From a virus: DNA of 64,000 nucleotides. Below the pieces are notes generated by a model. It had not been told where the DNA came from. It did no database searches and saw nothing but the letters and a program-made list of their open reading frames with translations. The stretch lies in IMG/VR virus record IMGVR_UViG_3300020470_003436, positions 1-64,000 of that record. The stretch is one strand, 5' to 3'. The stretch's first letter is position 1. The number at the start of each line of letters is the position of its first letter. Of the stretch, positions 35,090-44,863 are shown piece by piece. A program made the translations under genes and the position numbers.

Positions 35090-35304
35090 TGTTTTCTTAT
35101 GATGACGGTGTTCTGGCCGAAGTTCTATGGGAAGAACTAGCTACCACTAAAAGAACTGTGATTGATTTACGGTCACAATTATATGTTGCCCAAAAAACAG
35201 TAGAAGAGTTGCAGGCGATTAATGAAGACTTGCACATGATGTCTCATGCTGAGGAAGGAAACACAACCCCTCCGGTTGAGCAACCACTAGAAAATGACGA
35301 CTGA
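35089..35304 (+). CDS. small coiled-coil protein
   Basis: 71 residues. Residues 10-50 form a likely coiled coil (LWEELATTKRTVIDLRSQLY, VAQKTVEELQAINEDL); the end is acidic and Pro-rich. Starts one base inside the previous stop codon and overlaps the next gene by 11 bases, so it belongs to the same tightly packed operon. Function unknown. Confidence 0.6.
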   Translation: MFSYDDGVLAEVLWEELATTKRTVIDLRSQLYVAQKTVEELQAINEDLHMMSHAEEGNTTPPVEQPLENDD

Positions 35305-35632
35305 ATTTGAATGGAACACCGACGGCCATCGGATGCTTTTATGGGTGGACAAGTCTGAAGTTAAAGTAACTTCAGAAATATGCCCCTTTGGAAATGACAA
35401 GGAAGCACCATGTTACCATGAGGGCATTGAAGGGTGCGCTTTTACGTATTTTGTTAATGCTTATGGATTAGAGGTAAACGCAGGCATAATTCCTGCTGAG
35501 CATTCCATTGAGTGCGCTTGGGCTATGAGCGGTTCATTATGGGACATTGATTTAGTTCAATTTTCTGTGATGCCTGTTGATGATCCTGCGTTTAAGGATT
35601 GGTTTTCTTCAATGAAGGCGGCGGCTGAGTAG
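35294..35632 (+). CDS. hypothetical protein with several cysteines
   Basis: 112 residues, not recognised. Four Cys at CPFGNDKEAPCYHEGIEGCA and SIECAW might bind metal. Otherwise a mixed alpha/beta acidic protein. It overlaps the upstream coiled-coil gene and ends shortly before the baseplate wedge gene. Confidence 0.6.
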   Translation: MTTEFEWNTDGHRMLLWVDKSEVKVTSEICPFGNDKEAPCYHEGIEGCAFTYFVNAYGLEVNAGIIPAEHSIECAWAMSGSLWDIDLVQFSVMPVDDPAFKDWFSSMKAAAE

Positions 35633-35694
35633 TAGCAGTAGGGTGCCTTTTTACGGTAGAATGTATATGAAGGTCTTTTTTTGGAGGTAAACAC

Positions 35695-35997
35695 ATGGCG
35701 GCGCAATTCGTATTATCATATCCGTTTCGCATAGATACGAATAACTCACGTTTTGCTACGGTTAATAACACTACCGACACGTATAAAGCTGAGCAGGTTC
35801 AAAGCTTTATACGGACTGAAAAAGGGGAGCGAGTAATGTTCCCAGCTTTCGGTATAGACGACCCTGTTTTTCACAAGTTTGATGCGGGTGAATTTTTAGA
35901 AACTTTTAGTGAATTTTATACCGATGTTCTTATAGACGAAATTGAAGTAGTAGAAACGGCTGGTCGCTTAACCGACATTATGGTCTCGTTTCATTAG
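35695..35997 (+). CDS. baseplate wedge protein, gp25/gpW family
   Basis: 100 residues, the usual size for gp25-like proteins with a lysozyme-like fold that nucleate sheath assembly at the baseplate. Diagnostic stretch: EQVQSFIRTEKGERVMFPAF followed by GIDDPVFHKFDAG and a C-terminal strand. A GGAGGT site precedes the ATG. Next gene is the gpJ-like wedge protein, the standard order. Confidence 0.87.
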   Translation: MAAQFVLSYPFRIDTNNSRFATVNNTTDTYKAEQVQSFIRTEKGERVMFPAFGIDDPVFHKFDAGEFLETFSEFYTDVLIDEIEVVETAGRLTDIMVSFH

Positions 35998-36007
35998 GGA
36001 ATAAATT

Positions 36008-37906
36008 ATGGCTTCTCCGGATGCAAAAAAATATACAGATTTAACAGTTTACGACAGTAACGCCACAACGTCATTGAATAGCATATTGGCGGCGGCTCGT
36101 GCGCTTATTCCTGATTGGGCTCCGCAAACAGGGCAGATTGAAGTAGCTTTAGCTGAGGCAATAGCTAACAGATCGGCGGAGGTTATTTTTGCTATAAACC
36201 GACTTCCGGGAGCGACTGTTGAAACTTTATTAGAACTTTTCAATTTAACAAAAAATGCAGGAACACAAGCGACTGCCACAATAAATGTTGCTGCATATGG
36301 TAATTTATCTTTACCTAAAGATTCTGAATTTTTATATTACGCTTCAGGTACTGGTGTGGGTTATGTTTTTAAGAGCAACTCTGCTGTTGATTTAACTCCT
36401 GCAAAAACTGGTGGTGTTTTGACGCTTGCTGGTTGCGCAAATGCAAGTTATGCTGCAGGGACTCAATTCTCAGTAACCGTTAACAGTGTCGTATACACAT
36501 ACGCCGCTAACGATACCTTTACAGTTTCAGGGGGTGCCGCTACGGTACCTGTTACTGCAACTGCTTTTGGGGTTGCTTACAACGATGTCGCACATGGTGG
36601 AGTTATACCTAATGGTAGTGCCAGTTTCACAAATACAAATGTTGGAGGAAGTGGAACGGTTACTGCAGGAACAGGCGACACTAACGGTCTTATAAACGGA
36701 GCTAACGATAATGCAGACGTTGTAATTACAGCAGATACTGCTGGCGCAACGTACAATCAGTCTGTAGTAGGGCAAACCTTGTCGTTATTAGCTGATAGTG
36801 CTAACTTTAAATCAGCTACGTTTACTGTAGCACCTTCGGGCGGTGTCTCTGTTGAAACTGATGCAGAATACTTTGATAGAGCCATTAACCTTTTAGCAAG
36901 TTATACATCTGCTTCAACAACTCCGTCGCAAATAAAATACTATATTGCTGCGAATAAATCCTTTGCACCAAGGGTCGCAGTATTCAATAGGCGTCGTTAT
37001 CGTGATAGAGATACTACGGCTGCTACATATGCTTATCACAATGGACACATTCTTGTCGCTGTAGGAGGAAACGTTTCTTCTGCAGCATCAGCTTCAACTC
37101 AAGTTGCTGTTTCAGCGGCCAACTTATCTGATTTACACACTTCTATTTCAGAACGTGTACCTGCTAGCCTTTCGGTTGATGTAATGTCAGCGGAGCTAGC
37201 TGATGTTGATGTAACTGCTACTGTTGTTAAAAAGTCGGGCACCACTGGGGCTACTGTTAAAACCGCTATTGAAAGTGCTTTAAAAGGATATCTTGATCCA
37301 AACTCTTGGGATTGGGACCAGCAACATGTTCGCAGAAACGAAATTATTTCTTTAATAGACTCCGTTGAGGGCGTTGATTATGTAAGCTCCTTAACTATGG
37401 GAGGTGACACCTTAATCGGAACCAGCAATATTGGTTACACCGGATCATCAGGTGGTACTAAAACTACAGTCAATTTAGATTTAGCTGGGGCGACTAATGC
37501 TACTTACGCTGCTGGTGAAGCCACTGTTTACTATGTTGATTCCACGACAGATCCTGATGCCCCTGTTGTCTACGCTTATGTTAACACAGAATCAATAACT
37601 GTTTCTGGGGGAGCTGCTACCAATAAAGCTTTTCAAGCTGTAGCGGTTGGCTTAAATTATAATAGTCAGACCAATGGTGGAAAGTTACCAAACGGAACTG
37701 GTGGATCTGGTCCTGCGTTTACTGGCTCCGCAGGAGATCAGGGAGGAACGGCTACTGTTAATTCAGGGTCGTCTCTATCGGGGGGAAGCAACGACAGCAG
37801 TCAATTTGTTGCCCTAAGTGGTTCAACTTTAGTTTCTACTGACCTTGTTCTTAAAAATCTTGGGACGTTAGTAACTTACGGTACGTTAAATATTACGGTG
37901 ACTTGA
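36008..37906 (+). CDS. baseplate J-like wedge protein with two inserted beta domains
   Basis: 632 residues. The gpJ core is recognisable: the N-terminus (LIPDWAPQTGQIEVALAEAI, ETLLELFNLTKNAGTQATAT), a middle segment (ETDAEYFDRAINLLASYTSA, PSQIKYYIAANKSFAPRVAV) and a C-terminal wing (HVRRNEIISLIDSVEGVDYV). Two copies of a Gly/Thr-rich beta domain are inserted, about residues 134-237 and 482-597. The second is nearly the same as the insert in the connector protein (7846-8835) and the first matches one in the next protein. They probably project from the baseplate. Eleven bases after gp25. Confidence 0.82.
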   Translation: MASPDAKKYTDLTVYDSNATTSLNSILAAARALIPDWAPQTGQIEVALAEAIANRSAEVIFAINRLPGATVETLLELFNLTKNAGTQATATINVAAYGNLSLPKDSEFLYYASGTGVGYVFKSNSAVDLTPAKTGGVLTLAGCANASYAAGTQFSVTVNSVVYTYAANDTFTVSGGAATVPVTATAFGVAYNDVAHGGVIPNGSASFTNTNVGGSGTVTAGTGDTNGLINGANDNADVVITADTAGATYNQSVVGQTLSLLADSANFKSATFTVAPSGGVSVETDAEYFDRAINLLASYTSASTTPSQIKYYIAANKSFAPRVAVFNRRRYRDRDTTAATYAYHNGHILVAVGGNVSSAASASTQVAVSAANLSDLHTSISERVPASLSVDVMSAELADVDVTATVVKKSGTTGATVKTAIESALKGYLDPNSWDWDQQHVRRNEIISLIDSVEGVDYVSSLTMGGDTLIGTSNIGYTGSSGGTKTTVNLDLAGATNATYAAGEATVYYVDSTTDPDAPVVYAYVNTESITVSGGAATNKAFQAVAVGLNYNSQTNGGKLPNGTGGSGPAFTGSAGDQGGTATVNSGSSLSGGSNDSSQFVALSGSTLVSTDLVLKNLGTLVTYGTLNITVT

Positions 37907-37918
37907 TAGGAGAAAAAT

Positions 37919-40900
37919 ATGGCTGTTAGAAGCACTAATCTTTTCTCCACCGCCCAGAGAATATTTGGATACAAAACAAGCACTGGCGACGACTTAAATG
38001 GTGGTTGGACGTCAACTAGTGGGTCAAAAGCTACGATGACCTTGACTCTGGCTAATTGTACTAATGGCACTTACACAGATGCAGACGATAAACGTTTTAC
38101 TAAGGTTGTTAGCGGTGTGACATACACGTTTACTGCTAATGCTGATTTTACTGTGTCTAGTAACGCTGCTTCTGTTCCCTGTACTGCAACAGTAAACTCT
38201 ATAGCGTATAATGATGCAAATAATGGTGGGGCCATTCCTGCTTCAACTACTTTTACTGGATCTACTGCGGTTATGGGGGGTAGTGGTACTGCTACGGCTG
38301 GTGCTATCTCTGGAGGAAAAGACGATCCTTTCCTAGGAATGGTGTACAAGCTATTTCGCTATACTCAGTACGTTCCCGACAACACAAACTATGAGGGCAA
38401 CAGTTTAATAATTGCAGCTAGAAACTCTGAAGATATTGTTTTCAAGTCTCCAATTGTTGACTGTCTGGGAGGAAAAAACTATTTTGGGTCTTACCTTTTT
38501 TCTGCAGCACGCTCCGTTGATGTTACGTCTGAAATACTTTTTTACGAATCAAGGGGTGGGCCGGTCCTAACAACAACCAACGTGCCTTCCCTTGCAGTTA
38601 TACCTGTTAAAGAAACCGGAAAAACAGGTATGTTTGTTACTTCTCCGCTTAATGCAAATTTTGCTCAGATGCAGATAACTATTAAAGCATCTGCTGGTTC
38701 ACTTGATGCCGGTAACTACTGGTATATTTTTGACCCTGTGCTGGCTGACGTTACAAGAGCGGATCGTGGTAACATAGCTAAGCTTGCTTATGGTGACTTA
38801 CCTCAGTTCATGCGTTTAGATGATGAAAATATCGGCAACTTGGCTTTAGGGACGGAAGCCGCTAAGACTAAGGGAACTTTAACTTTAGCTAGTTGTGTTA
38901 ATGGCACATATGCGTTGGGTACTGAATTTTCAGTTGTAGTAGGCAATACGGAATATGTTTACGCTTCTGATAATGAGTTTACAGTCTCTGGAGGTGCTGC
39001 TACTGTTAAGGTGACAGCTAAACAAGGTGGTTTAATTTTTAATGATGTCGCACATGGCGGTGTCATCCCTAATGGCAGTGCTTCCTTTAGTAATACAAAT
39101 GTTGGAGGAAGTGGGACGGTTACAGCGGGAACAGGCGACACTAATGGCCTCATAAACGGAGCTAATAGCGCAGATTTACAGCAACCTACACCTTTGATGT
39201 CTTACCTAGATTCTCTGTTACACCCTATAGACACCGTGTACGATTCAGCAAGAAACTTTGACTATATCCACGCTTCTGAAGGGACTTTAAGTAGATCAAC
39301 TTTAACAGATCCTCTTACATCTCCGGCAGCGTATTTACCTTGGCTTGCAGGAATTACTGGAACAACCCTTCTGTCATCCTCTAGTGGTTTCACTCCTTGG
39401 ACTGCTTTGGAATCGTATCAAGCTGCGGGAAGCTCTGAGCCCGGTGAGTGGGCAGACTTAGAAACACTTGCTTCTTGGAATGCGCTACAGGCATTAGATC
39501 CAGATTTCTTTGATTCTATTTCCGGATACAGAAATCAAATTAATACTGGTTTTTCCGGTATTCACGCTGGAACAAAACTGACGATTGATAAATATATTCC
39601 AACCTTGTTAGAGACGGAGACTCCAGCGAACCATGTTGGCCTAGTGCGTAAAAATGATTTTAATAATCCGTTTAGACTACAGTCTGTAGTTGATCCTGCT
39701 GTTGATCCAGATGTCGGAGGTTCCTTAGTCAAGGAAGCCATTGACCACGGTGCGGCTGCTGGTGCAATTGCTGCTTCAACTAATAATGTGATTGAGTCTG
39801 CTGATGGTTCGTATGACTTTTCTTCAATACTTACCTCTTTGCAAGGTGTACAAGAAGTGCCTAACGAATTTATTGATGATAGAGATGGGTTTAATAGAAG
39901 CATTTTGTTAAACGAGGGCACGACAGGTAATCTTGGTGGCGGTATAGGAACTTCGCAGTATACAGGCAATAGAGTGTATTTGTATGGTGAGTCTGGTAAA
40001 ATGACTACTGAAACTGACACCTTGTTTAACATTGGTGGAGATGATAATGCTTTTGACATTGTAGTGGAGCTAACCAACTTTACACCATTTACGGCTTCAG
40101 CTTGGTCAGGTCAAAACGGTGCTACTGGTAGTCAACCGGATGATTGGTTCTTGAGGGAAAAACGATTACTTGTTTGTGGGCAAGACAATAATGGAAGCGA
40201 TAACGACTGGGCGTTTTATATTGTGTCTGGTTTTGATCAATCAGCAGATACCAAGATGAGGCTTTTGTGGGTTGATGGTTACATGGATGAGAACTCTACA
40301 AACTATGCTTATTCTTCAGAAATAGATATGGCCTCTGTTCAACAGTATGGTCCTGTTGTGTTTAGGGTAAGTAAGTCAGCTTCAGATGTTGTAAAATTTT
40401 ATGCTCAATCTTCTTTGTATGATGATTGGGAATCAAATGTTTTAACATCTACCCCTTCTACTGCGATTACTCCAACTGCAGGTACCGCAGGGGCTGACGC
40501 TTACATACAGGTTGGTGGTACTTTAAGTAACTCTAACATCTGGTCAGACGCTTCAGCGCTGCCCGCTGCTTTTAGTCGGGTTATGGTAAATGATGCTGTG
40601 TTTTCGTTTAGTGGTTCTGGTACAACAAGCAGCGAGAACCACGCTATAGTTGATGGGGGAGGTGTAAATGATTTTGGTAATATTTCCTACACGCCTTTGC
40701 TTGACATTGATGTAAGCAAAGCATCTGCTGTATACGCAGCGGAGTTCCATTCTACAAAAACAGTTAGTGGTACGGAAAGCGACATTGACACCACTATTGG
40801 CTATGATGGTGCCGCTAATGACGTGAAGTTGATGGCAATGGAACCAGATAGCACTCACGGCAATCTTTGGTACTTTGGATCTCAAGACACTTTAGCTGTT

Positions 40901-41764
40901 TCTGGGCTACCTTCAGCATCTTACAAAATACGTATCACAGAATACGATGACTCTGATGGAAGTATAAACAACTACATTGATATCGGTGCTGCCACAGCAA
41001 CCACTTTTTCTTTCGCTGGCGGAACGTATGGTGGTAAAACAATTTACTCTATAGACGTTCTTGCTGCTGCAGGAACATATGGAACGAACGGTGCCAAGTC
41101 AGCAGCCTCTGTCGCTTACTTCCGACCAGATACTATCGGTGCGGCAGCTAACCCTCTAAGCGCTACAGGCACAGACAGTGAGAGTGAGACTTGGACTTTA
41201 ACTAGAGCCACTGCGAATAATTCAACTGATTGGATATCTAGTCAAGCGATTGACAAGTCATTTATTCAACCGTATAAAGGAAAGTTCGTTACGGCAGAAC
41301 CTCCACAGATAGAATACTACACTCCATTTTCTGTAGCTATGCAGATAAGAAGGTGTTGGACTTCTTCTGGAACAGGAACGGACCATAACGTGTTCTCATT
41401 ACTTAACGGTTCTAACCAAGGTTTGAAGATTTATTTTGAAGACGCTACAATGAAAGCTGTGTTTACAGACGGTACAAATTCTGAGACAGCTACGTGGACG
41501 CAAACTTCTTTTGGCGGCTGGGATAACGTAGTTGTTCAAAGAGACCCACAAGTGGGGTTGAGCATTTATGTAAATGGAGCTTTAGCTAATAAGGCTGATC
41601 ATAATACCCTTATCACAGCTTTCTCCGCTCCCACGAATGCTGCAACGTTTAGCGAGGGCACTACTTCACAGTATTATCCTTGGTTCGCTCTTTCGCAGTT
41701 TGCTTTTTATTCAAGATATTTGTCAACAACAGAAGTCGCTCTTCTCAACAGCCAATTAACATAG
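37919..41764 (+). CDS. baseplate/tail fibre protein with repeated domains and LamG-like end
   Basis: 1281 residues. Two copies of the Gly/Thr-rich beta domain occur at about residues 36-135 and 316-416. A gpI-like portion follows (PLMSYLDSLLHPIDTVYDSA, AAYLPWLAGITGTTL), placing it after gpJ as in P2. The C-terminal 150 residues resemble a LamG/concanavalin-like lectin fold (FSVAMQIRRCW, GGWDNVVVQRDPQVGLSIYV, FALSQFAFYSRYLSTTEVAL). This suggests it links the baseplate to a glycan-binding adhesin. Confidence 0.7.
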   Translation: MAVRSTNLFSTAQRIFGYKTSTGDDLNGGWTSTSGSKATMTLTLANCTNGTYTDADDKRFTKVVSGVTYTFTANADFTVSSNAASVPCTATVNSIAYNDANNGGAIPASTTFTGSTAVMGGSGTATAGAISGGKDDPFLGMVYKLFRYTQYVPDNTNYEGNSLIIAARNSEDIVFKSPIVDCLGGKNYFGSYLFSAARSVDVTSEILFYESRGGPVLTTTNVPSLAVIPVKETGKTGMFVTSPLNANFAQMQITIKASAGSLDAGNYWYIFDPVLADVTRADRGNIAKLAYGDLPQFMRLDDENIGNLALGTEAAKTKGTLTLASCVNGTYALGTEFSVVVGNTEYVYASDNEFTVSGGAATVKVTAKQGGLIFNDVAHGGVIPNGSASFSNTNVGGSGTVTAGTGDTNGLINGANSADLQQPTPLMSYLDSLLHPIDTVYDSARNFDYIHASEGTLSRSTLTDPLTSPAAYLPWLAGITGTTLLSSSSGFTPWTALESYQAAGSSEPGEWADLETLASWNALQALDPDFFDSISGYRNQINTGFSGIHAGTKLTIDKYIPTLLETETPANHVGLVRKNDFNNPFRLQSVVDPAVDPDVGGSLVKEAIDHGAAAGAIAASTNNVIESADGSYDFSSILTSLQGVQEVPNEFIDDRDGFNRSILLNEGTTGNLGGGIGTSQYTGNRVYLYGESGKMTTETDTLFNIGGDDNAFDIVVELTNFTPFTASAWSGQNGATGSQPDDWFLREKRLLVCGQDNNGSDNDWAFYIVSGFDQSADTKMRLLWVDGYMDENSTNYAYSSEIDMASVQQYGPVVFRVSKSASDVVKFYAQSSLYDDWESNVLTSTPSTAITPTAGTAGADAYIQVGGTLSNSNIWSDASALPAAFSRVMVNDAVFSFSGSGTTSSENHAIVDGGGVNDFGNISYTPLLDIDVSKASAVYAAEFHSTKTVSGTESDIDTTIGYDGAANDVKLMAMEPDSTHGNLWYFGSQDTLAVSGLPSASYKIRITEYDDSDGSINNYIDIGAATATTFSFAGGTYGGKTIYSIDVLAAAGTYGTNGAKSAASVAYFRPDTIGAAANPLSATGTDSESETWTLTRATANNSTDWISSQAIDKSFIQPYKGKFVTAEPPQIEYYTPFSVAMQIRRCWTSSGTGTDHNVFSLLNGSNQGLKIYFEDATMKAVFTDGTNSETATWTQTSFGGWDNVVVQRDPQVGLSIYVNGALANKADHNTLITAFSAPTNAATFSEGTTSQYYPWFALSQFAFYSRYLSTTEVALLNSQLT

Positions 41765-41797
41765 TACAATATACTCAGAGGAAAGGATTTAACCAAA

Positions 41798-42907
41798 ATG
41801 GCAGCAAGTGCTTCAACTCGTTTAGGAATTTTTACTTGGACAGCAGGAACTGACGCTTTTACACGCTCACAGATGACTGACTCTATGAGTGCGTTAGAAG
41901 CTAAAGCTGCTGGGTTTGATCAAACAGGATCTCGGCCAACTGCTGGTGCGGGTTATAAAGGATTTTTTCATTATTCAAGTACAGACTCTAGCGTAGGTAC
42001 TTTGGCGTACTGTAATGGTACTGCATGGTTTGATATTGGTACGTTTGGTACTGGTACTCCTACTGCTTTGACTGGTTCTACTGGTGCTGTTGGTACTGCT
42101 TCTACGTATTCTCGTTCTGACCACAGGCACGCTCTTGCCAGCAACTCTGTTACTACAGCCACGATTACCGATGCTAATGTGACGACTGCTAAGATAGCTG
42201 ATGACGCTGTAACGACAGCGAAAATAACTGACGCTAACATTACCACAGCAAAAATAGCTGATGATAACGTTACTACAGATAAGATAGCTGATGACGCTGT
42301 CGGTGCTGACCAGCTAGCGTCTAACGCTGTTGTTACTGCTTCTATTCTTGACGACAATGTAACCCATGAGAAGATAGAAGAGTCTGTCGCTAGGTCTGTT
42401 CTGGGTGTGACAGGGAATGCTGCGGCTCACGTAGCAGATATTCAGGCGGGCACAGATCATCATGTTCTAAGGAGAAGCGGAACTTCTATAGGTTTTGGAA
42501 CGGTAGCCACCGATGGTATTGCCAACGATGCTATAACTCATGAGAAGATAGAAGAGTCTGCAGCTAGGTCTGTTCTGGGTGTAACTGGAAACGCTGCGGC
42601 TCACGTAGCAGATATTCAGGCGGCCACAGATCATCATGTTTTGAGAAGAAGCGGAACTTCTATAGGTTTCGGAACGGTAGCCACTGATGGTATTGCCGAC
42701 GATGCTGTTACAACTGGTAAAATAGATGATAATGCTGTTACGGCTGCTAAGATAGCTGCGAATGCTGTAAGTGATGCTGAACTAGATCTAGATCAGTGTT
42801 CTTTTTACGCCCCAAGCGGCACAGCTAAAGATGGTTACAAAATTACCGTGAGTACTAGTGACCCAAGTAGTGGCGACAACGGCGATATATGGCTTAAGTA
42901 CTCATAG
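41798..42907 (+). CDS. tail fibre protein with TTAKI repeats
   Basis: 369 residues. Residues about 125-185 are short repeats of the form VTTAKIADDA / ITTAKITDAN. Two longer near-identical units (THEKIEES-ARSVLGVTGNA... up to VATDGIA, about 190-245 and 247-302) follow. The C-terminus (SGTAKDGYKITVSTSDPSSG) is a common phage-fibre end. Such repeats form beta-helical or collagen-like trimer shafts. Eight bases before the next fibre gene. Confidence 0.75.
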   Translation: MAASASTRLGIFTWTAGTDAFTRSQMTDSMSALEAKAAGFDQTGSRPTAGAGYKGFFHYSSTDSSVGTLAYCNGTAWFDIGTFGTGTPTALTGSTGAVGTASTYSRSDHRHALASNSVTTATITDANVTTAKIADDAVTTAKITDANITTAKIADDNVTTDKIADDAVGADQLASNAVVTASILDDNVTHEKIEESVARSVLGVTGNAAAHVADIQAGTDHHVLRRSGTSIGFGTVATDGIANDAITHEKIEESAARSVLGVTGNAAAHVADIQAATDHHVLRRSGTSIGFGTVATDGIADDAVTTGKIDDNAVTAAKIAANAVSDAELDLDQCSFYAPSGTAKDGYKITVSTSDPSSGDNGDIWLKYS

Positions 42908-42915
42908 GGGTTTTC

Positions 42916-43890
42916 ATGACTTTACACACTAAAGTAGGTGGGGCGTGGAAAACAATTGCTGATGGTAATTTGTGGGTCAAGGATGGTGGCACATGGAGGA
43001 ACACGTCTTTGGAGACAAAGGTAGGCGGTGTTTGGAAACCTATACACACTGCTTCTGATGAGAGAAAATACGCTATTCCTACAAATAACTCTAGGTCTTT
43101 TAGATCTGCTTCTGGTGGAAGCACTGGTGCTTGGATAACTGGAGGTTTTACGAATGGGGCTAACTCTATACGGCAGGGCAAGTATGGCGGTAAGGGGGCG
43201 TACAGCCAATTAGGTTATTCTGGAGGTTCAGCGTATGTAATTAGTTGTTACCCTAACACGTATGAGTGGGTTGGTGTTATGGCATTTAGTGACGCAACTT
43301 ACGCATATGACATTACAGATGGTTGGGGAAGTAAAACGTACTTGCCTAACACTACCTTACAGGATCTTATGGACGTAAGAGGCGTAGTTAAGGGAACACC
43401 TAAGCTTCACTTACAGAGAGTTTACACTGCTGAGAACGAAGATCAGACAGGTGGAGAGGGGTATGCCACTGGTTATGGCAACGTTTATATTGGTGAGTAC
43501 AATGCGTCAATAACCGAAACAACGCCATCTCTTTCCAACCTATCAGCCAGCAATCAGGTGACGTACAATCCCGGAGGTAACTGGTTCAGTAGGGGCGAAA
43601 AAATATCTATCAACTTAACGTCTACAATAATAAACAACATAAAAACGACTGACAAGAATCTTGCGGTTTACGGAAACGCAACAATTAACACCAACGATCA
43701 AGGGTTACGTGACCCCGATAACCCAACTGGGGCTTCTAATTCATGCTGGGTTTACCGATCAGATTATTTTTTAGCACCGTCTTCGCAAGGAAATTATTTA
43801 TGGTATTACCATCATTGGACAGGAATCGCCGACCCAAGCAGCGCCACCGTTAGTGGTCCTTGGCTTGAAGTAAGCCTAGATTACACATAA
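42916..43890 (+). CDS. tail fibre tip / receptor-binding candidate
   Basis: 324 residues. The N-terminus has three copies of the KVGG-x-WK type motif (HTKVGGAWKTI, WVKDGGTWRN, ETKVGGVWKPI), a common adaptor in phage fibre tips. The rest is Gly, Tyr, Ser, Asn-rich beta structure (YGGKGAYSQLGYSGG, CYPNTYEWVGVMAF) with no recognised enzyme motif. Compositional bias and location at the end of a fibre run make a receptor-binding role likely but unproven. Confidence 0.65.
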   Translation: MTLHTKVGGAWKTIADGNLWVKDGGTWRNTSLETKVGGVWKPIHTASDERKYAIPTNNSRSFRSASGGSTGAWITGGFTNGANSIRQGKYGGKGAYSQLGYSGGSAYVISCYPNTYEWVGVMAFSDATYAYDITDGWGSKTYLPNTTLQDLMDVRGVVKGTPKLHLQRVYTAENEDQTGGEGYATGYGNVYIGEYNASITETTPSLSNLSASNQVTYNPGGNWFSRGEKISINLTSTIINNIKTTDKNLAVYGNATINTNDQGLRDPDNPTGASNSCWVYRSDYFLAPSSQGNYLWYYHHWTGIADPSSATVSGPWLEVSLDYT

Positions 43891-43901
43891 GGGGTAATAT
43901 T

Positions 43902-44222
43902 ATGTGGGGGGATTTCCTTAACATGACCGTGCCCGCACTCGTAGGTTCGGCTGTAACATTCTTTGGACTATGGGCGACTCTTCGTAACCGTTCTAAACGG
44001 TTAGAGTTTGATATAGAATCAGCACAAGACAGCGTTTGGTTGGATTTGGTTAAGCAAAGTAGGATAGAATATGAATTACAGAGGAAAGAAAATAATAGGT
44101 TAAGGTACATAGCGCATCATTTACAAGCAGAAGTTGTTGAGTTAGAACAAAAAAATAGAGACCTAAATCAAAAAGTTGCGGCATTGCAGAAAGAAGTTAA
44201 GAAAAATGGGAGAAAGTTTTAA
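43902..44222 (+). CDS. membrane-anchored coiled-coil protein (holin or spanin-like candidate)
   Basis: 106 residues. One hydrophobic helix at about residues 8-28 (MTVPALVGSAVTFFGLWATL), then a basic boundary (RNRSKR) and a long coiled coil (YELQRKENNRLRYIAHHLQA, EVVELEQKNRDLNQKVAALQ). The N-out/C-in topology with a long helix occurs in some class III holin-like proteins of actinophages. Lysis role is a guess. The next gene starts 17 bases before its stop. Confidence 0.6.
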   Translation: MWGDFLNMTVPALVGSAVTFFGLWATLRNRSKRLEFDIESAQDSVWLDLVKQSRIEYELQRKENNRLRYIAHHLQAEVVELEQKNRDLNQKVAALQKEVKKNGRKF

Positions 44223-44526
44223 ACCTTGGAGTGAGCGTAACGAAGACGATTCGGTTGATGATTTAATCGCCGCTTTTGCAGATGCAATGCAAGGAGATGA
44301 GGAAGTCTCTGCCGATGAAGTGGTAGATAAAGTTTTAGAAAGCGTTTGGGGCCATGGTGAAGAAGGAGCCGTCCTAGGTAATTTTGTTTTTGTTGGTGAG
44401 GTTATTTCTCCTAGAGGTGACGGGCACCTAATGGTTGTTACTTCTGACGGGTTACCTCACTGGATATCAAGAGGAATGATAGCCACGGCAGACGATTATT
44501 TAGCGTCAGGTATTATAGAGCAATGA
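44206..44526 (+). CDS. hypothetical acidic protein
   Basis: 106 residues from the ATG at 44206; a longer frame to 44176 would overlap the coiled-coil gene further. Acidic N-terminal half (NEDDSVDDLIAAFADAMQGD). The C-terminal half looks like a small beta barrel (GNFVFVGEVISPRGDGHLMV). Not recognised. It overlaps the next gene by four bases (ATGA). Confidence 0.6.
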   Translation: MGESFKPWSERNEDDSVDDLIAAFADAMQGDEEVSADEVVDKVLESVWGHGEEGAVLGNFVFVGEVISPRGDGHLMVVTSDGLPHWISRGMIATADDYLASGIIEQ

Positions 44527-44861
44527 CAGCAGGCCTGTATAATTTTGAATGCACGAAGGGTTCTGCTTTAGGGGTTACGATAACCATTAAAAACCCTGAT
44601 TCTGAAAAGGCTCAACTTACTTCTTGGAACTCTCGTATGCAGATTAGAAAAACAATGGATGCTGCGTCGCCAATGTTAGAATTGACGAATGCAAATGGTA
44701 GGCTTGTACATAACGTTTCAAATGGTACAATAACAGTAACGCTTACTTCGGCTGAAACGAACACGTTGACGTCTAGTGGCATTTATGATTTAGAATTAGT
44801 TGAAGAAAACAGCGGAACAGTTATCCGTTTATTACAAGGAAATTTTAACGTTACGGTGTAG
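44523..44861 (+). CDS. small beta-rich tail accessory protein, paralogue of 34745
   Basis: 112 residues. It shares its plan with the 34745 gene: N-terminal GLYNFECTKGSALGVTITIK, middle SRMQIRKTMDA and NANGRLV, then SGIYDLELVEENSGTVIRLL. Each copy begins a run of fibre genes, which suggests a structural joint used at two places. Two bases before the next gene. Confidence 0.7.
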   Translation: MTAGLYNFECTKGSALGVTITIKNPDSEKAQLTSWNSRMQIRKTMDAASPMLELTNANGRLVHNVSNGTITVTLTSAETNTLTSSGIYDLELVEENSGTVIRLLQGNFNVTV

Positions 44862-44863
44862 CC

